A stretch of 64,000 nucleotides of DNA from Chrysopilus asiliformis (lineage: Eukaryota > Arthropoda > Insecta > Diptera > Rhagionidae): positions 46,681,532 through 46,745,531 of the forward strand of contig OZ035963.1 in the NCBI GenBank assembly GCA_964034945.1. The letters run 5' to 3'. Below are positions 55,120 to 64,000 of the stretch, in pieces. Every line of letters starts with the position of its first letter. Position 1 is the stretch's first letter. Under the pieces are notes generated by a model that saw nothing but the letters and a program-made list of their open reading frames with translations, searched no databases and was not told the origin of the DNA. Made by a program: the position numbers and the translations under genes.

Positions 55120-55427
55120 TACGTTGGCTACCATGTGAGTCACCGGTGATCACAGCGTGTCACCCACAGGGACAATGTGAGTCACCGGTGTACACACACT
55201 ATTGTCATTACCGTCAGTTTCTCAAGTTCCATGGTTGAGTGCAGTCGCTCGTGCGGTACAAAGGGGGTTTTTTTTGTGGAGCATATTCCATGTGAAAAAT
55301 TTGTTGTGTGCAAAAGTGAAATAAGAGTTTGAGTCACCGGTGACTCACAAAGTACAGAAATGATTTTTGCGTTTTTTCCCAGTGTATACTAGCGGAGTAA
55401 GCGTTTTTTTGGCTGGTAGCCAACGTA
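55120..55427. mobile_element. TTAA-flanked MITE with TACGTTGGCTACC ends, copy 2
   Basis: TTAA at 55116-55119 and 55428-55431; ends TACGTTGGCTACCA inverted. Opposite orientation to 15924-16185. It contains the motif GTGAGTCACCGGTG three times (about 55134, 55172, 55330) where copy 1 has it in weaker form. 308 bp. Confidence 0.85.
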
Positions 55428-55435
55428 TTAAGACA

Positions 55436-55664
55436 AAAAGCAAAAATTCCCGCAAATGACGCTTATTTGGCTCAAATTTCGACATTTTCACACATAAAAA
55501 AATGTATGACGACGATAAAAATTCACAAATTTAATGATAAGGAGTTGTTGCCAGATGCCTAGCTTATCATTTGACGTTTCTGATCTGACATTTTTGACCA
55601 GCATTTTACTGCTGGCGCCATCTATTGGAAAACGGCAGTTTTCCATTTGTATTCTCAATAAATT
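55436..55664 (-). mobile_element. Mariner 5' terminal fragment
   Basis: Matches 24930-25162 of the deleted mariner at about 90% by eye: 'ccgcaaatgacgcttatttg', 'aatttaatgataaggag', 'gatgcctagcttatcatttg' and the terminal repeat end 'ttccatttgtattctcaata'. It starts directly after the TTAA of the neighbouring MITE. Confidence 0.85.
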
Positions 55665-55735
55665 TACTCGTAGTAAATATATGGAATCAAAGATCATAAA
55701 TACCTATCATCTAAATACGTTCGGTTTTAACGAGC

Positions 55736-55785
55736 GGGAGAGGGGGATAGAGGGATAGAGGGAGAGGGGGAGGGGGGGGGGTTCA
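55736..55785. repeat. Purine tract, G-rich
   Basis: GAGCGGGAGAGGGGGATAGA continues with GGGATAGAGGGAGAGGGGGA and a run of G's. At least four G3+ runs in 40 bases could form a G-quadruplex on this strand. Confidence 0.85.
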
Positions 55786-58700
55786 TGATTTCTAGTTTAA
55801 ATCACGTGTTAATTCTTCTACGAGATAATTCCCTAATTTTCTTTACTCTGGAAAATTGGATATAGTGAAAAATTGCAAAAATTCGGTTTCAATGATTAAA
55901 TAAATATAGATTGATAGGCTAAATACTTATTGATTTTTATAAATTAATTTTTTGACTTTATTCTCTTGAAATTTAATCTTTAATCTTTGACAGGATTATA
56001 ATTTGGTTTTGAAACTTAGCAGGGATTTTGACATAGCATAGTGCGAGTTACCGAGTCCGCTTTGCGAACGGTTTAGCGTAGAGAAATGAAAACGCTGTGA
56101 AATTTCCTCAGAAATTCGAAAAAAAATAATGGCGGCAAATAAGTGATTTTTCAAACCAATTATATGAAGGTACCCGATGTGCAAGTAAAGAAGAAAGAAT
56201 ATTCAAATTTTAGAATTTTTATTCCAAAATAAATTTTTTAAAACATTTTTCTTTGAGCGAGGAATCTCAATTAATTCGAAAGACCGTAAGAAATGTGAAT
56301 AAACTTCACCAAAAGAAAACAACAAAAATTGTTATCTCGAAACCATATCGGAAACCAATTAAACCAACTTTGCAAGATTATACAGCATGCGAGTGGAGAA
56401 TTCTACAAGAAAAATACAAAGTTAACAGAAAAAAAAAATTTGCATTGATAAACGCAGTTAATTCACCCGATAACCAATAGACCCAATGTTATTTAACTGT
56501 GAAACAGTGGCAATCAGCATATTCTGCACAACATCTAATTTAAAAAAAAAATCTTATACATTCAAAGTAGAACTGCTTGAAACTAAGAACTGGATATACT
56601 TCCTGAATTTCATGCAGAAAAATGCAAATTGAATGCAAAACATTCGCAACAAGTTCCAGAAATCTAAGCGGACAAGATCACCGTTCTTTTGCTTTGAGCG
56701 CATAAATCTTGAGATTCAATCAAATAACATAATTTAAATGCGTTCAAACTAGTACGAAACTAGTTCGTTAGATACGGATAGATAGGAATCTGCAAGTAGA
56801 TCTAAATGAGAACCAAATAAAGATAAAGAACATTTTCTTCACTTGAGCATTGCATTCGAATTTATGTGTGACCTACTAGACATAAAGCGGCACAAATTGA
56901 AATCATATTAGATTTAAATATTCTATACCATGCTGTGGTCATGCGCAAGCGGCTTGATCGTTAAGCGCTTAGCGGTCAAACTTATTGGAAGCTAGAGTCC
57001 AGCTAGAAGATTTAAATTGAAGAAGTTTAATGGGAATTTTTGGAATCTGAGTAGGCCTAGCAATTTTCATTTGAAATTCGCACTGATTTAAATCGACCAT
57101 GACTTGATTCAGAGCTCTTAACATTGTGATTGCCGTTTCACCGATTAATATTAGCACAATCTCTTGTGCTAATAATGAATAAAACTGTAAAATTGCACAC
57201 TATATAAAATATAGATTGATGCCAACGACTTCCAATTGACGTCGCAAATTTAATGGAAAAGTGTTAATTGTCCAACTGATGATCAATACATTCGCTCCAA
57301 GTGAAAGATCAGCTGAGATCAGTGTGCCCGATTTCAGCCTATATTCTTGCTTCCTCTCTAGATCTTGTTTCTTGTAAATTGAGTCAAAATATTGATGGAG
57401 AATTTGGATCCAAGAAACTCTCAATTGGACAAGAATAACCGCAACATCGACACTATGTGACTCATTGGAAACGCTCTTAATCACTGATCTTATGACGACT
57501 GTCCCCTTGACCACTTGACAATCGTTCACACTTGGCAGAGATCGTGCTTCTGGATTTGAGGGCACGTCAGCATCACCTTTCGACCGACATACGTTGCAGA
57601 TTAGATACACATTTCTTACAACTGAAGACGTCGATCAACAGACGTAAAAGTGTTTCACAGGCGTTTGTTCTTAATGAGATCATTAAGAAAGGCATTGCCG
57701 GAATTTATTTTTATCACATCTCTTGTCTATAGTCTGCATCAAAAATGAATGTTGTCTAAGATAAAACTTATGACAGACTTTATGATCAATTATAACAAGT
57801 AAGAAGCCATCATTCCCATCACGGAGTGAACTATTTAAGTCTTTTAGCCATCAGATGGCCAGTCAATGTCCGTTTCTTATTTTATTTCTTTTCTTTGCAA
57901 AATATGCGTCGAGAATTTATGTTTGCTTTTTAGTTCGAGCATAATATGCTTTCACTCCAGATATCCATCCAGATAGGATAAACTGAAAATGGTGTAAATG
58001 AAAAAATAAGAAAAAAGAAAAACAAATCTTAGGTAAGAAAATAAAATTCACACAAATTCAGTTCTAAGATAGTGTGAGATAATCGGATTTATGATTATAT
58101 TATGCTTGGCCATTTAAATCCGGAAGGAGACATCACGTAATGAAGATCGAGAGTTTTCAGAAAAACAAACAAAATCATGCGAACCCCAAGTTTTTTTGTA
58201 GTCCGCTGACGTAAGATAGACATTTTAGGTACGTATTCCTCAGTTCGTAAAGATAAACTATAGGAAGGAAAATTATTTGATGTCGGGAAAATGAATTATA
58301 AATTCCATATTAATTGAATAAGTCGTAAAATCAAAATTTAAACATCTCAGGTAGCAGCTGCTGTTTGGAACCGACAAAATTTTAAAATGACAAAAAAATA
58401 CGCCGAATTTAAGGCTAAGCGCGCACCGCGGTGGCAAGCATGTAGAATGGCGCCAAAGTGGTAATTTGAGTTTTTAAAACACCTTTAAACTAGCATTTCA
58501 GCTTGCATCAAAGTAGATTAAAGCAAAAATACAGAAAAATTCTGGTGGTATTTTAACTCCAAAAGTGTCTCAATAGGGTCCCTCGGTTTGGATAACTCTG
58601 ATTTTTATCCATTTGAATGAACACTAACCGATAAATAAAAGAATCCATCAGGTGCTTTTTTAAACTCCACTTTCGTGTTTAAATTTCGAGCATTTCGGGT

Positions 58701-58892
58701 TCAACAATTATCCATTTGAAGTTTATAAAAACCCATTTGGAATTTAAAATAAATCCATTTCTTTAAAATTACGCGAACCAAAACCTTACAAATGTTTGAT
58801 AGTTTTACAGCATTTGTGACATTATGCTGGTAGATTTTTAAAAAAAAACCTCTCATAATGGCTGCGTTGATAATTCATAATTTTTAAATAAT
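55786..58892. other. No supported gene
   Basis: 56253-56480 encodes a 75-residue basic frame (MSEESQLIRKTVRNVNKLHQ...) of unknown nature; 57200-57610 minus is another of 136 codons. Neither has a domain I recognise. No terminal repeats or arrays seen. Confidence 0.4.
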
Positions 58893-58893
58893 A

Positions 58894-59681
58894 GGGCTAT
58901 TCACTCTTTATCGTAGTTGATTGTAAACTCGTAGAATCGTAAATAAAATCGTAGTTTTTTGACAGTTCTCCACACAAATTTTTTTACGACGAAAACTACA
59001 ATCTACCACACCCGAAGGTACACGGTAAAAAATCTTGGAGTGAATTCCAATCAAAACTGGATTACGGTGGACCTATATGTAATCCAATGCAAAATTCTAA
59101 TCCAGTAGTCTGGATTAGAAATTTTTATAACTTTATTTTTAGTTTAATTTAGTATTAAAGTCTAAAATTTTGTTTAAATTGTAGACATTAATATTAAAAG
59201 TTTTTTAGTTCCATACCCAACATAAAATTGTTAAAATATGAAGGCAAAAGGGGCTAAAATTTTTTCAAAAATTCGTGTGTATTAAATTCCAATCCAAAAT
59301 TTTATTAAGATTTCGTCAATATAATTTTTGGATTGAAAAATACTCCAGGATTTTTTGCCGTGTATGGTAAAATCGTAGTTTTTGTCGTACTTCTAATAAA
59401 GTGAGGTTAAGGCATGTTTTGTCACATGTCAACTTGGTTCCAACTCTAAAATGGACATTGGAAAAGTAAGTAAATTAAAGTATTTATATGATTTAGTATA
59501 AATTAAGAGTTAAAAAATGCTTTAAACAATTTAGGTAAAGAAAATAAATAAAAGAGTCGAAAATTTACGACAAAATCCACAACCTCTAGTAAAGCGCTGC
59601 TCACGCTTTGTTGTACTTTTCCATCGTAGATGTACAGTACAATCTACGATTTTACTATCTACGATAAAGAGTGAATTGCCC
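58894..59681. mobile_element. TIR element with GGGCTATTCACTCTTTATCG ends, with nested element
   Basis: Ends GGGCTATTCACTCTTTATCG and the inverse of GGGCAATTCACTCTTTATCG, continuing 'tagntag' and 'atcgta' motifs; TA flanks (58892-58893, 59682-59683). 'aaatcgtagttttt' recurs inside. The CACGG element at 59021-59362 is nested in it. Confidence 0.8.
59021..59362. mobile_element. CACGG-ended TA-flanked element, nested
   Basis: Ends CACGGTAAAAAATCTTGGAG and the inverse of CACGGCAAAAAATCCTGGAG; TA at 59019-59020 and 59363-59364. The TIR is about 22 bp; the interior has 'ttccaatccaaaattttatt' and 'gattcaatccag'-like motifs. Same end type as 14907-15560. Confidence 0.85.
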
Positions 59682-59909
59682 TAATATATTTATTTTATTT
59701 TTTTTTTTTTTGTGATTCTTTTTAATATCTTTTCTTATTTTAGTTTTTATTTATTTAGTTATCTACCTATATTAGGGCGGGTCGATTTTTTTTCGACCAA
59801 AGGGTATAGCATATTCTGATTCTACACTAAATTCTAAGAAAAAATGCAAAAGAAACCATAGGTCAAAAATGAATTTTGATGTCCCCAAAATTGGATTGAA
59901 ATTTCTCTT
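59682..59909. other. Outer edge of the large palindrome (probable)
   Basis: From about 59775 the sequence GGGCGGGTCGATTTTTTTTC has the look of an element end. Its partner would fall just outside the window at about 64135, so this cannot be settled here. Confidence 0.35.
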
Positions 59910-60628
59910 TTTAAATTATCGGGAAATGTATTTGTATTAGTTCGAATTTTTCGAAAACTATTTAACCAATCGACGTGCTGAGTACTACAAATAAAAGCTA
60001 AGGACATAATCTTTAAAATGGCGTTTATAATAATTTGATCGGAATTATAGTTTTGGGGAAATGGGGGTTTGATTAGAAAAAAAAAATTTTTTTTTGTGAG
60101 TTTTACACCAACTCAAACTCGACTTGTATGGAGCTTGGAAATCACTTTTGTTTAACTTTTTTCATTCGGATGTAGTTAGGGACCTAAAAAAAGTGACCCG
60201 TATTTTTTTGTTTGGGGTAGAAACGTTCGGTAGGCGGAGGGGGTGATTTCAAAGTCGGCGAAAAATCGACATGACAAAAACTTTAAAAATTTGTAACTTT
60301 TGAACGGCTTCACCGATTGAGATGATATTGAACATTTTGGAAAGGTAATTAAATTTCCTTTTCAAAAAAAAATATTTGCGGACTCCCTCCCCCTCACCGT
60401 CATATTGTAAAATTCAATTTAGTGACAAAATTTAAAATATCTCGAGAACAACATTTTTTTTTCTTTTGATTTTTTTTCTGTAAATACCTACCATTATACC
60501 ACACAAATTCGCTAAATAAATTTTGGGGGTAAATGCGTTTTTGATTTTTAAAAAAATTTCGAAAAAATCGAATACAAGAAAAATGGGTATATTTTACTGA
60601 TTTTTGATTGGTTTTTATGTTTTATGTA
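59910..60628. repeat. Large palindrome, outer left arm
   Basis: Bases 59910-60628 are the reverse complement of 64000-63282 with no length change over 717 bp and very few substitutions (I found two: near 60057 and near 60320). The pogo-like element starts immediately after. Confidence 0.95.
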
Positions 60629-61125
60629 GGGGAAACTGGGGTATTCTGGACCACGGGGAATTGCGGACCAGCGTCATTTTGTTTCCCCTAGTAGTGGTTG
60701 GTAGCTGCAAATAACTGTAATCAGTTTGCCTCATGTTAAGCTAATTTTCCTAACAGTACTCGACTTGTGTATACGCACTATCACCTCGCTTCGATAGCAA
60801 ATAGAAAAGTGATACTTCGAATTTTTTTTTTCACTTTGTGTTTCGCTTAAATTTAACCACATTTTTCGAGAATCAACTCAAGTAAATATATTGATAATAT
60901 TCACGGAGCCTTAAGCATTCGACACTGACAAAAAATTTTGCATGAAGTTTGCATTGTGTTACTAATAGCTGCCATATTGTAAAAAAGAGCGTTCGGGGAA
61001 TTGTGGACCACTTTTGTCGGGGAATTATGGACCACTCAATTCTTGACATTTGACAAGCAAACTTCGTGTATTTGATGCATATAAGTGTTTTTTCATGCAA
61101 AAACACAGCATTAGATTTTCGGCAA

Positions 61126-61514
61126 TCATACTAATATATAAAAATGAGTTGGTGTATGTCTGCCTGTCTGTCTGTTCCTCTTTCACGCGAAAACGGCTGA
61201 ACCGATTGACTTGAAATTTGGCATGAGTGTCTGTGGTAGTTCTGGTTCCAACATAGGCATACGGAAAAGTAGCGCGAGGGGTGGGGGGAGTAAGGGGAAG
61301 GGGTAAAGTGATTTCGAAACTTAGTTTTCTCTCTATGTTACTCTTTCGCGGGGAAACTACTGAACCGATTGGCCTGAAATTTGGCATAGATGTTCGTCGT
61401 GGGTCCAGCCCCAACATAGACCCATTAAAAAGTTTTTAAGTTCTTTCCGGTTTTCTTCGTATTCTAAAATTTAGACAAAAAGCTTAACCCGGCAACGACG
61501 GGTATACAAGCTAG
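61126..61514 (+). mobile_element. Non-autonomous Helitron, copy 2
   Basis: Begins TCATACTAATATATAAAAAT, ends with hairpin ACCCG..CGGGT, ATACAAG and CTAG; flanked by A and T. 389 bp. Same family as 7506-8840. It interrupts the pogo-like frame: rejoining the flanks gives 'ttcggcaatttctaaatcgg' and keeps the frame open. Confidence 0.88.
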
Positions 61515-61516
61515 TT

Positions 61517-61858
61517 TCTAAATCGGCCGTTTTGACATCGCCAGAGGATGTAAATGACCTTCGTGAGAAGGCTGATATGAAGCGAAAGAGATTGGAGAGA
61601 AAAGGTGATAAACCATAATCGAAAAAGCAAAAAGATCGTGTCAAATCGAAGACATCACAGAAGAAACAACCATCTTCAACCTATTGTGAGGTGGAAGAAT
61701 ACATAGATTTCTGCATAATTTGTAAGAAAAATATGCCAAAAAAAATGAACCCATCCATCCATACCATCCATTGCGACGTGTGCGATCGAGCTGTTCACTT
61801 GGGATGCTCCGGAATGACTGCAAGTTACTGGACTTGCGAACATTGCGTTTCGGACTGA
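61517..61858 (+). pseudogene. Pogo-like transposase C-terminus with PHD finger
   Basis: The frame from 61517 reads KSAVLTSPEDVNDLREKADM, a Lys/Arg-rich coiled segment, an in-frame TAA at 61616-61618, and then SKKQKDRVKSKTSQKKQPSS. It ends in FCIICKKN, HCDVCDRAVHLGCSG and YWTCEHCVSD with a stop at 61856-61858. The C-x2-C, C-x2-C, H-x2-C, C-x2-C series is a C4HC3 PHD finger. A basic linker plus PHD at the extreme C-terminus is common in pogo-type (CENP-B-related) insect transposases. The catalytic DDE domain and DNA-binding part are absent. I infer pogo from this layout and the TA target; the PHD finger itself is clear. Confidence 0.7.
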
Positions 61859-62194
61859 TTTTCATTGCAATTTTTCACTTCATTTCACTTTGTCTGTTAT
61901 ATAATAAATATATGAATCAAAAAAAAAAGTTTGTCTATCACATTTTTCCATTTTTAATCGATTTACAAAGTGGTCCACAATACCCCGAGATTTTTCAAAA
62001 TCGCAAAAACGCCATTTTTGCGCCAACTGATAAAACTTGTATAATTTAATACAATTTGACCGAACTGCTGTGACCCAAAGAGAGGTTATTTATCGTACTA
62101 CAAATTCAAGCTCTGAAATTTTCAGAAAAAGTTATTTTTTTACGATTTTTTAGCCAAAATGAAAAAGCGGTCCAGAATACCCCACCTTCCCCTA

Positions 62195-62578
62195 CATAAT
62201 ACAGGTATTCCTCGAGTTACGCGGTTAATTGATCCAGCGTAATTCGAAACCGCGTAACTGGAGACTCAGGATTAGTGCAAAACAATACATGCCTATTATC
62301 TTTTTTATATAAATTACATTCATCTATAATTACAATATTTTCGTTTTAAATAATTAATTAAATAATTAATTTTTAAACAAATTTTTCATTTTTAAACAAA
62401 TTTTTCATTTTTAAATAAATTTTTAATTAATTAAACAAATTTTTCATTTTTAAATAAATTTTTAATTAATTAAATAAATTTTTAATTAATTAAATAATAA
62501 AAATTGCTCCAAAATCGTACCGCGTAACTCGAGGACTACTACAATTTTTTCCGCGTAACTCGGGGGATACCTGTATTA
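62195..62578. mobile_element. TIR unit inside the palindrome, left copy
   Basis: Both ends carry TACAGGTATTCCTCGAGTTA / TACAGGTATCCCCCGAGTTA inverted, followed by 'cgcgg'. The middle is a TTAATTAA / 'aaatttttcatttttaaa' tandem region. It pairs with 62878-63281 and is 20 bp shorter, the difference lying in the A+T tandem region. Confidence 0.85.
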
Positions 62579-62877
62579 ACGCAAAAGTTTTTGGAGATTA
62601 AAAGTAATTAGAAATTCATTTAAAAGAAAAACTTTCAAATATATCAGCATTAGAAAAAAAATTTCCTTTGAGAAAGATTCCGTGAAAATTTTGAGTTCCT
62701 GGAAGTGTTTTGACATTTTTAAACCTTCGTTGAAGTTGTTGCTGTTTTACCTCATATTCTCTCTGTGTTATAAATTCAAAAGCTGTTTGTATGTTTAAGC
62801 CTTTTTGTCCAATTGGACAAATCTTGAGCTGTTGTTATAGTATGGCGGAACTTAAAAAAATTTTTTGAGTTCCACTG
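62579..62877. other. Central spacer of the large palindrome
   Basis: 299 bp of single-copy-looking sequence between the two inverted units; no ORF or repeat seen. Confidence 0.8.
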
Positions 62878-64000
62878 TAATACAGGTATCCCCCGAGTTA
62901 CGCGGAAAAAATTGTAGCAGTCCTCGAGTTACGCGGTACGATTTTGGAGCAATTTTTATTATTTAATTAATTAAAAATTTATTTAATTAATTAAAAATTT
63001 ATTTAATTAATTAAAAATTTATTTAAAAATGAAAAATTTGTTTAATTAATTAAAAATTTATTTAAAAATGAAAAATTTGTTTAAAAATGAAAAATTTGTT
63101 TAAAAATTAATTATTTAATTAATTATTTAAAACGAAAATATTGTAATTATAGATGAATGTAATTTATATAAAAAAGATAATAGGCATGTATTGTTTTGCA
63201 CTAATCCTGAGTCTCCAGTTACGCGGTTTCGAATTACGCTGGATCAATTAACCGCGTAACTCGAGGAATACCTGTATTATGTACATAAAACATAAAAACC
63301 AATCAAAAATCAGTAAAATATACCCATTTTTCTTGTATTCGATTTTTTCGAAATTTTTTTAAAAATCAAAAACGCATTTACCCCCAAAATTTATTTAGCG
63401 AATTTGTGTGGTATAATGGTAGGTATTTACAGAAAAAAAATCAAAAGAAAAAAAAATGTTGTTCTCGAGATATTTTAAATTTTGTCACTAAATTGAATTT
63501 TACAATATGACGGTGAGGGGGAGGGAGTCCGCAAATATTTTTTTTTGAAAAGGAAATTTAATTACCTTTCCAAAATGTTCAATATCATCCCAATCGGTGA
63601 AGCCGTTCAAAAGTTACAAATTTTTAAAGTTTTTGTCATGTCGATTTTTCGCCGACTTTGAAATCACCCCCTCCGCCTACCGAACGTTTCTACCCCAAAC
63701 AAAAAAATACGGGTCACTTTTTTTAGGTCCCTAACTACATCCGAATGAAAAAAGTTAAACAAAAGTGATTTCCAAGCTCCATACAAGTCGAGTTTGAGTT
63801 GGTGTAAAACTCACAAAAAAAAAATTTTTTTTTCTAATCAAACCCCCATTTCTCCAAAACTATAATTCCGATCAAATTATTATAAACGCCATTTTAAAGA
63901 TTATGTCCTTAGCTTTTATTTGTAGTACTCAGCACGTCGATTGGTTAAATAGTTTTCGAAAAATTCGAACTAATACAAATACATTTCCCGATAATTTAAA
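62878..64000. repeat. Large palindrome, right arm (runs off the window)
   Basis: 62878-63281 is the inverted partner of 62195-62578, and 63282-64000 that of 60628-59910. The junction 'cctgtattatgtacataaaa' is intact, without the pogo element. The arm is still matching at the last base of the window. Confidence 0.95.

Larger units (their letters stand above)
60629..62192 (+). mobile_element. Pogo-like element, TA-flanked, with nested Helitron
   Basis: Ends GGGGAAACTGGGGTATTCTG and the inverse of GGGGAAGGTGGGGTATTCTG; TA at 60627-60628 and 62193-62194. Motif GGGGAATTGTGGACCAC recurs near the left end (60655, 60997, 61019) and inverted near the right (about 61971). The right part encodes a PHD finger on the plus strand. 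The right arm of the palindrome holds the empty site at 63282-63283. Without the Helitron it is about 1.18 kb. Confidence 0.85.

Noticed and set aside
1..64000. tRNA, rRNA or conserved host gene
   Set aside because: I looked for typical tRNA arm sequences and for long conserved coding stretches outside mobile elements and could support none by eye; a covariance or protein search would be decisive.

Overview
This is an A+T-rich eukaryotic window, almost certainly from an insect genome. It carries a non-LTR retrotransposon with an RNase H domain, Tc1/mariner-type transposase remnants, a Penelope-like GIY-YIG open reading frame, non-autonomous Helitrons, and very many short terminal-inverted-repeat (TIR) elements. 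I found no bacterial gene organisation, no CRISPR array, no tRNA or rRNA, and no host gene I could recognise with confidence. The rapid turnover of DNA transposons fits a dipteran or another small-bodied insect, but the sequence does not fix the order.

Layout: 0-1 kb is the 3' end of a Penelope-like element with a hammerhead-like motif. 1-7.5 kb holds a mariner fragment, dispersed repeat families (called here B and C), a GACTGACA-type array and two inverted-repeat structures. 7.5-8.8 kb is a Helitron split by a TA-flanked element. 10.7-12 kb is a family A repeat split by a second Helitron and by a TTAA-flanked MITE. 13.7-16.3 kb has a hAT-like MITE with 8-bp duplications, a CACGG-ended element and a family C copy with a TTAA insertion. 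18.9-22.8 kb is a mosaic of MITEs, long hairpins and Helitron pieces. 24.5-31.6 kb holds three internally deleted mariner-like elements and a TTAA MITE. 34-36.7 kb is a second family B copy holding a Harbinger-like element and an 868-bp, almost pure 8-bp tandem array. 41-44.7 kb is a cluster of TAA/TTA-flanked elements and another deleted mariner-like element. 48.2-54.3 kb is a family A palindrome whose flank took in a 5-kb LINE. 54.3-55.7 kb holds more TTAA elements and transposase fragments. 58.9-59.7 kb is a TIR element with a second one nested in it. From about 59.8 kb to the window end lies a very large, almost perfect palindrome with a pogo-like element (PHD-finger C-terminus, itself hit by a Helitron) in its left arm.

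The main theme is nesting that can be checked internally. At least six insertions have a visible empty site in another copy of the same repeat inside the window: the Helitron at 10.9 kb, the TTAA MITE at 11.6 kb, the TA element at 8.0 kb, the TAA element at 41.2 kb, the TAA element at 35.0 kb and the pogo element at 60.6 kb. These give boundaries, target preference and order of insertion without any database.

The longest protein-coding structure is the LINE: a DUF4780-like ORF1 overlapping an ORF2 that begins with an endonuclease. ORF2 has lost the linker and first part of its reverse transcriptase, but keeps the RT core with YADD, the RNase H and a terminal Cys/His motif. Every transposase in the window is broken or deleted, so this piece looks like a transposon graveyard with some recent arrivals. 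Long stretches (for example 8.8-10.7, 16.5-18.8, 25.7-28.8, 36.7-38.1, 44.7-48.0 and 55.8-58.9 kb) have no feature I can support and may be intergenic or intronic.
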